Shown here: positions 37,296 through 45,897 of the stretch, one piece after another
How positions within the stretch are numbered: the stretch's first letter is position 1
How the letters are laid out: every line of letters begins with the position of its first letter
From: Pseudomonas gozinkensis
Lineage (GTDB): Bacteria; Pseudomonadota; Gammaproteobacteria; Pseudomonadales; Pseudomonadaceae
Length of the DNA: 64,000 bases
Direction: 5' to 3'
Assembly: GCF_014863585.1 (NCBI RefSeq)
Contig: NZ_CP062253.1
Location: forward strand, 2,506,501-2,570,500
Program-made: the position numbers and the translations under genes
The notes under the pieces: model-generated
Database searches by the model: none
Told to the model about the DNA's origin: nothing
What the model saw: only the letters and a program-made list of their open reading frames with translations

Positions 37296-37456
37296 GGTAT
37301 ATGCTCCTTTTTAATACTTTGCAGTGGGAGCAAGTAGCTTGTAAATGTTCTTTAGGTACTATCGCTGCTATCATGCGGCGGTGAGGCTAGGCGATACCAA
37401 GGTTCCCACCTTGCTTCACATATTTTTTGCAATGTCTGGCCAATAAACGTGCCTGT

Positions 37457-38236
37457 TCAAACAAAATCTCCCGAAAGCGTCCACACCGTGCTCTGGTGCT
37501 CTTCAAAATTACCACCGATCTCCAGTGACGCCTTGCTGAGCTGAGCTTTCAGGCCGGCATTGATGCCGAAGTCTTCAGTGTATGTCAGGGTCAACGAGAA
37601 TTTTTTGAGGCCGTGCTTTGTCCGGTTATTGGCAATCGCCTGCCACATTGGTTCAAAGGGATACCAGGCCAGGTCGTCCGGGATGGTCGGCGACGCATGC
37701 CCTTCAAGGGTCGAGGTAAAGAGTAATCGCGAATTGTCACTTCGTGTATGCCCGGCCTCCATGGACGCTGTCTCACCTGTAGCCGCAAATGCACCTGCCA
37801 GATTTGCAGCGAACTCTTGCCCCCATCCTTTGACGTGTTCTGCCTGGATGTTCGATGCGCCGAGCGCAGCCAGCAAGCGAATGACCTCTGCGAATTTGTG
37901 TTCAAAGGCAAATCTATGGAATCCCGCTAGCGGGAAATACGTTGTTTGCTTCGCGGGGTGCTTTGCATAGACCAATCGCTCTTGCGGGTGGCCAGGAGGA
38001 AATTGCAGATCGCAGGCGCGCTGTGCACTGATTACTGAAACATTATCGATTTCTGCAATCGTATTGAGGACTTTTTCCAACGTTTTGGAGGTTGCGATGG
38101 AGAACCAGTCCAGTGGGTTCTTTTCACTTAAAATCGTTTCCCTAACGGTACGTAAATGCCCCGAGATTTTGTGCTCGACCTTGCCGTCCTTTGAGACAAT
38201 GATTAGCTGATTGTTCAGCGAATTCTGACCGTTCAC
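37457..38236 (-). CDS. unknown protein, probable defence-island component
   Basis: This is a 259-residue soluble protein. The middle (about 85-125) contains LVYAKHPAKQTTYFPLAGFHRFAFEHKFAE in two parts and LLAALGASNI, and the C-terminus (about 205-259) is beta-rich (LKKFSLTLTYTEDFGINAGL, SKASLEIGG, STVWTLSGDF). The pattern of a helical N-terminal part and a compact C-terminal beta part with alternating hydrophobic residues could interact with membranes, but this is speculation. The start is GTG at 38236, set by AAGGAAAACC 3-9 bases upstream. It is transcribed in the same direction as, and 153 bases after, the large RloC-like ATPase. Confidence 0.55.
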   Translation of the reverse strand: MNGQNSLNNQLIIVSKDGKVEHKISGHLRTVRETILSEKNPLDWFSIATSKTLEKVLNTIAEIDNVSVISAQRACDLQFPPGHPQERLVYAKHPAKQTTYFPLAGFHRFAFEHKFAEVIRLLAALGASNIQAEHVKGWGQEFAANLAGAFAATGETASMEAGHTRSDNSRLLFTSTLEGHASPTIPDDLAWYPFEPMWQAIANNRTKHGLKKFSLTLTYTEDFGINAGLKAQLSKASLEIGGNFEEHQSTVWTLSGDFV

Positions 38237-38389
38237 AGGTTTTCCTTGTTGATTTCAACTCTTTACACCCAGCCGCCATCAAGCTCGGATGGGGGAGATA
38301 TTCTATTCTGTCGGCGTGCTTTCTTCGATCTTTACGCAAGGATATCCAGAAGTCGGGCACCTCGCCGGTATCGCAGGCTAATTGACCCT

Positions 38390-41044
38390 TTAATTTCTAC
38401 TTTTACTGGGCGCCGTAATAGGCAACGGAGCAGAAAAGGTACCCGATTTCCTGGCGCGACTCGTCGCAGTGCTGCGAGTTTCGATTTGAAGACGCCATGC
38501 TTCCAAAGCCTGGATATCCGTGAGCAATTCATCCGGATCAGGTACCGCTACGTCACCTGCCATTGCCTTGTCATGGGCATAATTGGAGCACTTGCTCATG
38601 CCAGCAGTTACTTGCAGGTAGTCATTGTCATCAACGATGACTCCAGATAGACGCTGGGTTTCTACACCCTTGCGGAATCGTAAGACGACACACCTTAAAA
38701 GCACCTCCTCGACTGCACGTTCCCATGCCATTCGAAGTAGGAAGTATGCCTCGACGGTTTGTCTGCGGTGCTCGTCCTCTTCTCCCGATCTGAAAAGCTT
38801 TGCTATGTGCTGTTGCCGCACCTTCAATGATCCGATGCGACCAGTCGTATTTTTGCCTTCAAATGGCAGCTCCGGCGTTGCGACACCATAACCTTCAGCA
38901 CTTTGTGCGATGCTTTGGGTCATTGCGGTGACCCCAGTCGAATCTGCTTGCTCCGCTAAAACACAAAGGAAGTAGATGTCGTGGGTGAAAACGACTACCT
39001 GTCTGCGCGCCGCTTCTTTGACTAACCTAGCCGCGACACGCTCGCGACGCCGGTGATCCAGGGAGGAAACCGGGTCATCCAAAATGATGCCTCCTGTGCT
39101 TTCATCGAGCCCTACCTCGGCCAAAAAGGACGCTAATGCAATGGCTCGCTGTTCACCTTCACTGAGAAGGTCTTTCGGATTTCGACTCTGCGGCAGATCC
39201 AACTTGAGCTTGTGCAGCATTTTTCCGCGCCCTGATCGACTCTGGAGGGCAACCTGGAGACCTCCCACACCTAGCGCTTTGAACTCGGCATTAAGAGCGT
39301 CCTGGAGTGACGTGGAGATTACGGTCTCACCAATCTGAGTGGCTTTGGTTGAGATGGCATTTGTCCGAAGCGAGGTGATGCATTTGGCCAAAAGGGCCAC
39401 GTGGGTCATTCGGGAAATGGCGTTTATGACTGCGTCTTTTACCTTGCTCAGCAGCACGCGTGCTTCCAGTTCTGCATACGCCTGCTGAAGTTGAATTCTT
39501 ACCACCTCATCGGACGCCTGCTCAAGGTTGAGAGCTTGTTGATTGAGTTGGTTTACCAGTGCCTGTAATCCAGATGAGGGATTTGACGGGGGAGGCGTGA
39601 TACCTATCCAGTTGTTGGACTTCACAGCGTCAACCAATTGGTCACGACGCTCCCCTAATGCACGCTCATACTCCCGACAGTCCGCCGCGACCTTTGGAGC
39701 CAGTACGTGGATTTCCGCATGCGTGGCCTCATCGAGTCCAATCGTCACATCCAGTGTTGTAAGCGGTGTGTATTTCTCAACCATCGCTTTACGGCGGGAG
39801 CGCGACGTTTTTTCAGCCTCTTGTTGGATGAACTCCTCAAAGCGAGCCAGTCGCGCGGCGCCATCATTGAGCGTTTGCTGGCAGAGTGGACATGGGCTGT
39901 TCGGGTCGAGCGATATGAAGTCCTGACCTGGGTGGGATTCGAGAGCGAATTTACGGGCTGCGTCGAAAAGCTCCCGCCAGGCATCACCACCAGTGCCTGG
40001 TAGTAGGTTTTGCTGTTCTTTGAATTTATTCGCGGCGAGTTCCGCCGCCGATTTTGCTAGTAGATAGTCCTCAACCGATTGCTTGAGGCCTTGTTCAACG
40101 TCCTGGTCAACGTGTGGCGATTTGTTCAGGGCGGTGCCGGCAACTACAGATATACGTTGTGCCAGTCGCCTCAACTGGTTGGCCTTTTCTTTGGGATTAT
40201 TTTCCTGGAGGCTCTTGCCAATGGTCGTGTGCTGGGTGAGCTCGTCTTCTGAAAGGGTGCCGAGCGTTTGAACAGTATCTGGATTGGTCTTGGCGGAGAG
40301 AGCGGCAATCATCCTTCCAACTTCGGTCTTGCCTTGCATCGGGGAGAAGGCAGTGAGGTCAACGGAGTACTCTCTCTGCTCCTGCTCGATCGCCGTTTTT
40401 AACTGTTGCTGGAGCACGGCGAGTCGTTCAAAAACATCCAGACCGTGAGGGACATAAGAGTAGTCGGCTTCGTTTACCAGGTATGCATTTGCACAGCGGG
40501 AGTCAAAAATTGAAAGGCTGGAGAGTTCCGGCGGCGCAGGCTGGTTATCCGTCCACAGCACATCGATACCGACACCATTCACGCTAATGCTAAAGCTGGC
40601 CCGGGCATTGGCATCCACTGGTAGGGGATGATTGGCATTCGGGTAGATTGTTTCTGACTGATCCCGCGCTCGACATGCTCGTTTCAATACTCGGGAGTAC
40701 CCTGATTTGCCAGAGCCATTCCCTCCGTAAATTACAGTCAGCCCCTGCGGCGCGAATACCAGGCTGTGTTCTGGCGCAATCGCGTTGACGTTTACAAGAT
40801 TTTTGACTGCAAGCAGTTCGATGTGAGTTGTTGGTTTTATTGCAGCGGGAATCTGATCCTCATTCAGTGGGGAGGCGATACGTCCCTGCGGGTCGGTGAT
40901 TCCATGAGCTGCCTTGAGCAGGGCGAGCACATCCTCAAAGTCCTGTGGGGTCAAAGAGTCCTGCCTCAGCAAGCGTCTCACACAGTCCCCTTGCCAAGCG
41001 GGCAAACTTTTCGACCAAATCAACACTTCCTGCAGAACTGACAT
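38390..41044 (-). CDS. SMC/RloC-like ATPase with zinc hook, probable anticodon nuclease-type defence protein
   Basis: This is an 884-residue AAA_13-type ATPase. Walker A is GGNGSGKS at residues 107-114. A long coiled-coil follows, with a CPLC zinc hook at 385-388 as in Rad50 and RloC. The ABC signature is LSEGEQ at 627-632, Walker B is GGIILDDPVSSLD at 651-663, and the H-loop is FTHD near 686. The C-terminal domain (about 740-860) holds Arg771-x3-Glu775 and His824 in SNYAHD, similar in order to the Arg-Glu-His triad of the PrrC/RloC tRNA anticodon nucleases, though the Glu-His spacing (49) is longer than the 32 I recall for PrrC. Start ATG 41044 has GGAGG upstream. No restriction-modification genes accompany it. 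Confidence 0.72.
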   Translation of the reverse strand: MSVLQEVLIWSKSLPAWQGDCVRRLLRQDSLTPQDFEDVLALLKAAHGITDPQGRIASPLNEDQIPAAIKPTTHIELLAVKNLVNVNAIAPEHSLVFAPQGLTVIYGGNGSGKSGYSRVLKRACRARDQSETIYPNANHPLPVDANARASFSISVNGVGIDVLWTDNQPAPPELSSLSIFDSRCANAYLVNEADYSYVPHGLDVFERLAVLQQQLKTAIEQEQREYSVDLTAFSPMQGKTEVGRMIAALSAKTNPDTVQTLGTLSEDELTQHTTIGKSLQENNPKEKANQLRRLAQRISVVAGTALNKSPHVDQDVEQGLKQSVEDYLLAKSAAELAANKFKEQQNLLPGTGGDAWRELFDAARKFALESHPGQDFISLDPNSPCPLCQQTLNDGAARLARFEEFIQQEAEKTSRSRRKAMVEKYTPLTTLDVTIGLDEATHAEIHVLAPKVAADCREYERALGERRDQLVDAVKSNNWIGITPPPSNPSSGLQALVNQLNQQALNLEQASDEVVRIQLQQAYAELEARVLLSKVKDAVINAISRMTHVALLAKCITSLRTNAISTKATQIGETVISTSLQDALNAEFKALGVGGLQVALQSRSGRGKMLHKLKLDLPQSRNPKDLLSEGEQRAIALASFLAEVGLDESTGGIILDDPVSSLDHRRRERVAARLVKEAARRQVVVFTHDIYFLCVLAEQADSTGVTAMTQSIAQSAEGYGVATPELPFEGKNTTGRIGSLKVRQQHIAKLFRSGEEDEHRRQTVEAYFLLRMAWERAVEEVLLRCVVLRFRKGVETQRLSGVIVDDNDYLQVTAGMSKCSNYAHDKAMAGDVAVPDPDELLTDIQALEAWRLQIETRSTATSRARKSGTFSAPLPITAPSKSRN

Positions 41045-41266
41045 GAAACCTCCATTTCCATGCGATACCGTCCAGCTCTAAGCTTTTGGTTTCGCTCTGG
41101 TTTCTATGTAGGTGACCAGCAAAAGCATGGTGAGTAGTTCGCGCTGTGATCGAACCTAATCCACATAAGTTGTGAGTCTAGCTTGTTCAGTGATGATGAC
41201 TTCTCGGATACTCCATTCTCTTAAATTAATTTCCAAAAATACTCACAATGCCCTAGCGAGGCTGAC

Positions 41267-42139
41267 TTGAGACGAAGTGATTATCTGCAAGGTGACGTTG
41301 CGCGATTTTACAAATGGCTATCCCAGCGATTGAGGGGGTGCCCTATTCATTTTTCGATCACGGGATATCACAGGCAATATCCAGCGTTGTATGACGCATT
41401 GAACGCATACAGGTGGCCACCGAGGGAGGTGTCTGGTCGACCGAATCCTGATGGCAGTTATCCCTACATGCACCCAACGGTGCCTACCTTAGTGGCAAAC
41501 AGTACGTTGGCCGCCAATTCGGAAGTACTTGAGATTATCCAGAAGGCATTACGAACTGCGTACGCTGAGGCACCCGCGTCGAGCAGCGCGCTTGCTGGGG
41601 CAGTGGCAGCCACGCTCCACTGGGGCGGCGTTTATACGAGAACTAGACATGGTGGTAACAAGCCCTGGCTTGCTCAAAATTACGTGAATTTGTTCTCCGT
41701 CCTTCAAAATGTAGTGAAGGATCATGCCCTAGGAGACGATGTCAGCGGGGTTGCCGCGTTGCGCTTTAATTCCGGGATGACGAAGATATACTCGCTCCTC
41801 ATAGATGATTTCATTATCTATGACAGCAGGGTCGCTGCGGCGTTAGCTTGGTTGGCCCTGAAATGGTGGACGGTTATTGAAGGTAAGCCGCAAAACCAGA
41901 TACATGAGCACCTTCGCTTTCTATGTCTCCCAGGTAACGGAAAATCACGGAAACTTCGTAATCCTGCGCCTTCAGTGTTTACGACCCACGCGACCAATCC
42001 CTATGAGCACTACAAATGGAACGTGCGAGCTAACTGGTTGCTACATCATGCTCAGGTGCTGGCAGGTAAAAAAAGCCGCTTCAGTTCATTGCGTGAGGTT
42101 GAGGCGGCGCTGTTTCAGATGGGGGAGAGAGTGGTTTAA
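41267..42139 (+). CDS. unknown protein in defence-rich region
   Basis: This 290-residue soluble protein starts at TTG 41267 (CGAGG 6 bases upstream); no ATG is available near the N-terminus. It is rich in aromatic residues (YKWLSQRL, WPPREVSG, LAWLALKWWTVIEG) and helical. The order of segments (a helical core, then KIYSLLIDDFIIYDSRVAAALAWL in two parts) recalls helical DNA-repair or glycosylase-like folds, but I cannot name a family. It is divergent from the RloC-like ATPase with a 220-base gap, so the two may share a regulatory region. Confidence 0.5.
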   Translation: MRRSDYLQGDVARFYKWLSQRLRGCPIHFSITGYHRQYPALYDALNAYRWPPREVSGRPNPDGSYPYMHPTVPTLVANSTLAANSEVLEIIQKALRTAYAEAPASSSALAGAVAATLHWGGVYTRTRHGGNKPWLAQNYVNLFSVLQNVVKDHALGDDVSGVAALRFNSGMTKIYSLLIDDFIIYDSRVAAALAWLALKWWTVIEGKPQNQIHEHLRFLCLPGNGKSRKLRNPAPSVFTTHATNPYEHYKWNVRANWLLHHAQVLAGKKSRFSSLREVEAALFQMGERVV

Positions 42140-42332
42140 ATTAGCGAGAGATCGAAGAGCTACGATTCAAAAAGAGTTGTGTGGTTACCATTAGATCCTT
42201 GGTCGCTACGCTAAAAAACTCAGGTTGGTGATCGAGTAAATGAAGCTGGGGTTCGTAGCAAACGGGGCCGTTCGGGGAGAAATACGGTGCAGCGCTCTTG
42301 CTCCGCGCTTCCATCTTTAAGCAAAAAAATGG

Positions 42333-42554
42333 TCATTCGGAAGTGCCTGCACTTCTCCCCAGCCTCGCGATCCCCTGCTTGATATGCCCGGCATTCTCGC
42401 CAATTGTGTCCAGCGCAACCCGAGCATTGTCACAAGCCTCAGATGACCCTCGCTTCTCCTCCAGCAGCACAAGTTCCATCAGCGCTGCTTCGATGGCCAG
42501 TTGATTTTCGTACAGTCTTGCCAGTACGTCGGGAAGGGAATATTGCTCGGCCAT
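42333..42554 (-). CDS. small conserved Pseudomonas protein
   Basis: This is a 73-residue helical protein (MAEQYSLPDVLARLYENQLA, IEAALMELVLLEEKRG). The start ATG 42554 has CGGAGTCGAG about 8 bases upstream; the longer frame from 42674 starts inside the neighbouring regulator gene. Similar short proteins occur in Pseudomonas accessory regions and prophages. It has an amphipathic helix-turn-helix look that fits a dimer. The function is unknown. Confidence 0.6.
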   Translation of the reverse strand: MAEQYSLPDVLARLYENQLAIEAALMELVLLEEKRGSSEACDNARVALDTIGENAGHIKQGIARLGRSAGTSE

Positions 42555-42655
42555 GACTCGACTCCGTTCGGATGGAGAGCAAAAGCATAGCAGTGGTTCG
42601 AAGACGGCCTGTATTGCCTGGCGGGCGAGGTCATAGACAAGAAAGAGCAAAAAAC

Positions 42656-43111
42656 TCAGTCCAAGCGATTCCAATGGCGCTGAACGGTGGTTTTTGCCAT
42701 CCCCAGCTTCATTGCAACCTCAGCCCGCGAAAGGCCTTGCTCCTTGAGCACCCGGACGGCCTCTCGCGCTTGGGTGGCTGCAGTAACGCGCGGGTGAGGG
42801 GACGGCTCCATTTTCATTGGGATCGAACCCTTCAACAGCTTCAGCGATTTCAGATCCCTTTCAGCATTCTTCAGGATCTCGCCGGCGCTCAAATCGTCCT
42901 GCACTCCACATACGATTGCCATTAGCGCAACAGGACTGATCTCCAGCGCGTCGGCAAGCTCAATGATGGCCTCCAGGCTTGGTGAGGTCTTCTCATTCTC
43001 GATGCGGCTGACATGCGATTGATCGACCTTTTGGCTCAGCGCTTGCTGCGTGAGATCACGTTGGGCTCGCAAGAGCTTTAAGGTCGCGGCAAATGCGGTG
43101 CGGACAGACAT
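42656..43111 (-). CDS. XRE-family regulator with additional C-terminal HTH
   Basis: This 151-residue protein has a Cro/CI-type helix-turn-helix at residues about 8-62 (LKLLRAQRDLTQQALSQKVD, QSHVSRIENEKTSPSLE) and a second resolvase-like helix-turn-helix at the C-terminus (about 118-148, LSRAEVAMKLGMAKTTVQRHW in parts). Two DNA-binding units in such a small protein suggest that it bridges or bends DNA. It is probably a local repressor in the island. Start ATG 43111 has CGGAACGGAA upstream. It lies 101 bases upstream of the small gene, in the same direction. Confidence 0.8.
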   Translation of the reverse strand: MSVRTAFAATLKLLRAQRDLTQQALSQKVDQSHVSRIENEKTSPSLEAIIELADALEISPVALMAIVCGVQDDLSAGEILKNAERDLKSLKLLKGSIPMKMEPSPHPRVTAATQAREAVRVLKEQGLSRAEVAMKLGMAKTTVQRHWNRLD

Positions 43112-43528
43112 TTTTCCGTTCCGTAAAAACAGAGCTGTATGCCGCGATTGCCATGATCCACTCAAATGTATATATTCATTCTGGTGGATCTGACGGCTCG
43201 TTAATGCAGCGACACGCTTTGGAGGCTCGGCGACGTGACAGCCGTTAGTCATTCAATTTAGCTGTAAATCGAGATCAAGATCGGGAGACAGATCGAATCT
43301 GTGCAGCGAACGCTCATCAACTGAGCCTCTGCTCCAATGCTTCGCCTAGCCGTGCTGTGTACACCAAACATAATGCATGTACGGCGCCCATCCGAACGCA
43401 CGGCGGGGGCGGACGTGCGAGAACCACGAACCTCTATTTTTAGTAAAGAAGGGCGGTCTGAATGGTCGATGGTCTCGGCGAGATTTTGCGTGATAGGAGC
43501 GTTGCTCCCCTGGTGACAGTCCGGCGTG
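43112..43528. other. divergent intergenic region
   Basis: These 417 bases lie between the XRE regulator and the next small gene and should hold both promoters. A short hairpin (GGAGC GTT GCTCC, 43496-43508) sits just before the 43529 gene and could mask its start. No gene or known repeat is supported. Confidence 0.4.
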
Positions 43529-43837
43529 ATGATTGATCAACAGAGTCTTTCATGTGTCCCGGCAGCCGTCGCTGTGGCGATGGAAAAGGACTTCGGAGTG
43601 CCCGTTACGGCGTACTTATTCGCCGCCATCGACAGTCCACCTGTTCTGATGGGAACGGTTTACGGCGATACCACTGGGCGATTTCGCGAGGGAACCAGCA
43701 TGCGGACGTCGAGGATCATAGGCGTGCTGTTCATCGATGGTTATTCGCTATTCAGAACCATCGCCGGCAGCCTCTACGTGGTGGTCAGTTGGATACCTGG
43801 AGGAAGCAATATTTATATGAATCGCGTTTATCACTGA
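43529..43837 (+). CDS. small hypothetical protein
   Basis: This is a 102-residue beta-rich protein. The repeated pattern RTSRIIGVLFIDGYSLFRTI (two halves) then SLYVVVSWIPGG and the RFREGTSMRTS segment is typical of short Pseudomonas island proteins with an SH3-like beta fold. The start ATG at 43529 (or the preceding GTG) lacks a good ribosome binding site. No function is known. The next gene, in the same direction, begins 121 bases later. Confidence 0.5.
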   Translation: MIDQQSLSCVPAAVAVAMEKDFGVPVTAYLFAAIDSPPVLMGTVYGDTTGRFREGTSMRTSRIIGVLFIDGYSLFRTIAGSLYVVVSWIPGGSNIYMNRVYH

Positions 43838-43958
43838 GTATTTTTTGGCTAGATGCTTTTTTCAACAACTCGCTGCGGCAATCAGGTTGGCGAGGGGTAA
43901 GGGCACTGTGAAAGAGCTCCTCTTCGCGTGCAGGGTAGAGCGGTAGGTTTGATTGGCA

Positions 43959-44396
43959 ATGGAAAAAATGAGCGTTACAGATGTTGAGTTGTTGGGGGAT
44001 TTGTTTTTTGGGCCGGCCACCGTCTTGGGTGGTTCAGGGTTAGACGACGGGGCACTGAAGCAGGCCGCAATGGAATCATTCCCTGAAAAGCGCAGCTGCG
44101 TGGTGCGTGAGTGGATGCTCCTCGATTTGATGCTTGAGGATGAGTGTCAGCGGGAGATGAGGGGCCAAGGGTTAGTACCTACCATCCTGTACACCCAAAA
44201 TCTGGTGTTCGACAGCGCCCAAAAACTTCCTGAGCGAGGCCTATTCAGAACGCATTTTGCGACCTCTGTAGAAGGTTGCTTCTTCGAAACGACCGATACG
44301 GTTTTCGTACTCGCTGGCAGAGGCAGTCGTAAGTATGCAAGTCTTTGTGCAATCAGCGCACTGGACTTGGCCATTAAGATGCAACCGATACGCTAA
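43959..44396 (+). CDS. DUF6957-like hypothetical protein
   Basis: This is a 145-residue cytoplasmic protein. The opening VELLGDLFFGPATVLGGSGL and KRSCVVREWMLLDLMLEDEC with a later FATSVEGCFFETTDTVFVLAGRG (two parts) match, from memory, a Pseudomonas-limited family called DUF6957. Start ATG 43959 is chosen; an ATG at 43974 and an upstream TTG are also in frame. The frame stays open for 200 bases after its stop codon, which may be chance. Confidence 0.6.
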   Translation: MEKMSVTDVELLGDLFFGPATVLGGSGLDDGALKQAAMESFPEKRSCVVREWMLLDLMLEDECQREMRGQGLVPTILYTQNLVFDSAQKLPERGLFRTHFATSVEGCFFETTDTVFVLAGRGSRKYASLCAISALDLAIKMQPIR

Positions 44397-44648
44397 GCCA
44401 AGCAAGCGCATCAGTTTGAACGCAACGAGACAATTCGACACTTTCAGGCAAGCAGACAGCACGTCCAAACAGGGTACAACGTAAGCGGGACATTGACCGT
44501 GATGACCATGACACCGTCGGGTCGGAGGACGGGCATTTCCGACGACTCGGACTTCACTCTGCTGGTGTCCTTCCGATGCCGCGCGGATACGAACTGAGCG
44601 ACGCTGCGCTAAAATCGCGCGATGTGAACAAGTGATCAGGTCTATTCG

Positions 44649-44909
44649 ATGGATGAAGCAACAATCTCTCGCCTACAGTGGCTGGACGAATCGGCCAGTG
44701 ATCACGGTTGGAACAATCGTGAAGAAATTAACGCGAGCGTGAGATGCATCTGCAGCGCCTGTGGACAATGGTCAGAACCCGCCAACATCACAAGGTGGTA
44801 CAAAGAAAAGCACGCCTGTTGCCCCTACTGTGGGCTGACCGGTGTTGTGGTTGGCTCAGAGTCGGGACTGCCGCTTGAGGAATACGAGAACTGCCGAATT
44901 CCTGAGTAG
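44649..44909 (+). CDS. small zinc-ribbon-like protein
   Basis: This 86-residue acidic protein has two cysteine pairs, CICSAC near residue 33 and CCPYC near residue 57, spaced as in a zinc ribbon. The tail is acidic (EEYENCRIPE). No catalytic domain is present, so it is likely a small metal-bound regulatory or structural protein. It ends before a clear terminator. The family is unnamed to me. Confidence 0.6.
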   Translation: MDEATISRLQWLDESASDHGWNNREEINASVRCICSACGQWSEPANITRWYKEKHACCPYCGLTGVVVGSESGLPLEEYENCRIPE

Positions 44910-44944
44910 CGCAGCCCCATACAATTCGCTCGTTGGAAAAGCCC

Positions 44945-44975
44945 AGAACCCGCCATAAAGCGGGTTCTGTCGTTT
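44945..44975 (+). terminator. rho-independent terminator
   Basis: AGAACCCGC (44945-44953) pairs with GCGGGTTCT (44960-44968), followed by GTCGTTT. It lies 36 bases after the zinc-ribbon gene. Confidence 0.75.
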
Positions 44976-45020
44976 ATGAAACATAGGAAAACCATGATTT
45001 GCATTCAAAGGCCAATGGAT

Positions 45021-45137
45021 TCATTCGAGCCAATCCCGAAGAACGGCCCGAAGCATTTCCTGAACGAGTGCCTGCACCATTTTTTCAGCAAGAAACTGGG
45101 CTGCGGATTTGAAGCGGCTCTTGTGTCGCATGGGCAT
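45021..45137 (-). CDS. very small basic helical protein
   Basis: A 38-residue frame starts at ATG 45137 with GGAGAAGGAA directly upstream, a strong ribosome binding site. The product (MPMRHKSRFKSAAQFLAEKM, VQALVQEMLRAVLRDWLE) is basic at the N-terminus and an amphipathic helix after it, so it may bind membrane or act as a small toxin or antitoxin-like peptide. No homologue is recalled. It is listed because of its start signal; the length alone gives little support. Confidence 0.35.
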   Translation of the reverse strand: MPMRHKSRFKSAAQFLAEKMVQALVQEMLRAVLRDWLE

Positions 45138-45299
45138 TTCCTTCTCCAATGATTGAAATTTCAACAGGGCTATCGAAGCAACAACTGTCAGAGCTGTTGA
45201 CGTCATAGCGTGTTGAACAGATGCAATGGTGAAGGCAAAAAAAGCCTGCTTTTGAGGCTGGTTTGCATGGTTTTTACGTCGAGCATGGCTGCTCTAGAA

Positions 45300-45488
45300 T
45301 CAAATCGCTTCCAGGTTTTTCACTGAAGAAGTTGATTTGTTCAGGTGACTCACCAGAGCCTCACGCAGCGTCTCCAAAGCATCCTGCAGACGCCGCTTCT
45401 CTCTCGGATCATCTCCTGCCGGCACAAAGCTCTCGCAATGTCTGATCAGCGCCTCACAGTCGTTTGCATTCAAATCAAACTCGATCAT
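45300..45488 (-). CDS. small hypothetical protein
   Basis: This is a 62-residue acidic helical protein (MIEFDLNANDCEALIRHCES, then DDPREKRRLQDALETL). Its start at ATG 45488 overlaps the end of the upstream gene by 14 bases, which points to translational coupling; the longer frame is not supported. Similar short proteins with the DCEALxxH pattern occur in Pseudomonas. The function is unknown. Confidence 0.5.
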   Translation of the reverse strand: MIEFDLNANDCEALIRHCESFVPAGDDPREKRRLQDALETLREALVSHLNKSTSSVKNLEAI

Positions 45489-45897
45489 TTTCAAACCACT
45501 CCCGGTGCGCTTTGAGATGTGCCATTTCCCGTACCCATAGTCGTAAAAAGCGTCGCCAGTCACTTGCGTAGCTTCCTTGGGGTAAACGGGTTGAAAGCAT
45601 GCTGGCGGCTTCAAATCTTGCGTGCCAAGGTTGGGGTATGTGCTGATCCAGGACGATCACAAAAGAATGGCCATCAGTGCCTTCGATTCGCGTCTCTGGA
45701 ACGGCCTCACGAAGCTCATCTAGCGACATGGCGCCGGAGAGTCCAATAGGATTTTCCAGATCCTGCCGGTCGATTTCAGCCAGTGTGGCCAAAAGTGCTT
45801 TGGCTTCTGCTGCGCCAGATTGCAGAACTTCCAGATCCCACAACGCTTCTCTACGGTTTCGCTCGCGCAGCCAAAGGGCTTTTAGATCACTGTCCAT
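45475..45897 (-). CDS. hypothetical protein
   Basis: This is a 140-residue protein with an acidic, helical N-terminal half (LWLRERNRREALWDLEVLQS) and a C-terminal half with SFVIVLDQHIPQPWHARFEA and SDWRRFLRLWVREM. ATG 45897 has TAAGGAG 7 bases upstream and is clearly the start, though the frame is open to 46068. It forms a two-gene overlapping unit with the following 62-residue gene. No family is recognised. Confidence 0.55.
   Translation of the reverse strand: MDSDLKALWLRERNRREALWDLEVLQSGAAEAKALLATLAEIDRQDLENPIGLSGAMSLDELREAVPETRIEGTDGHSFVIVLDQHIPQPWHARFEAASMLSTRLPQGSYASDWRRFLRLWVREMAHLKAHREWFENDRV

Noticed and set aside
44397..44597. Frame left open after the stop of the DUF6957-like gene, as if by readthrough
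   Set aside because: Two hundred open bases are not significant in GC-rich DNA, and no readthrough signal or domain is visible.
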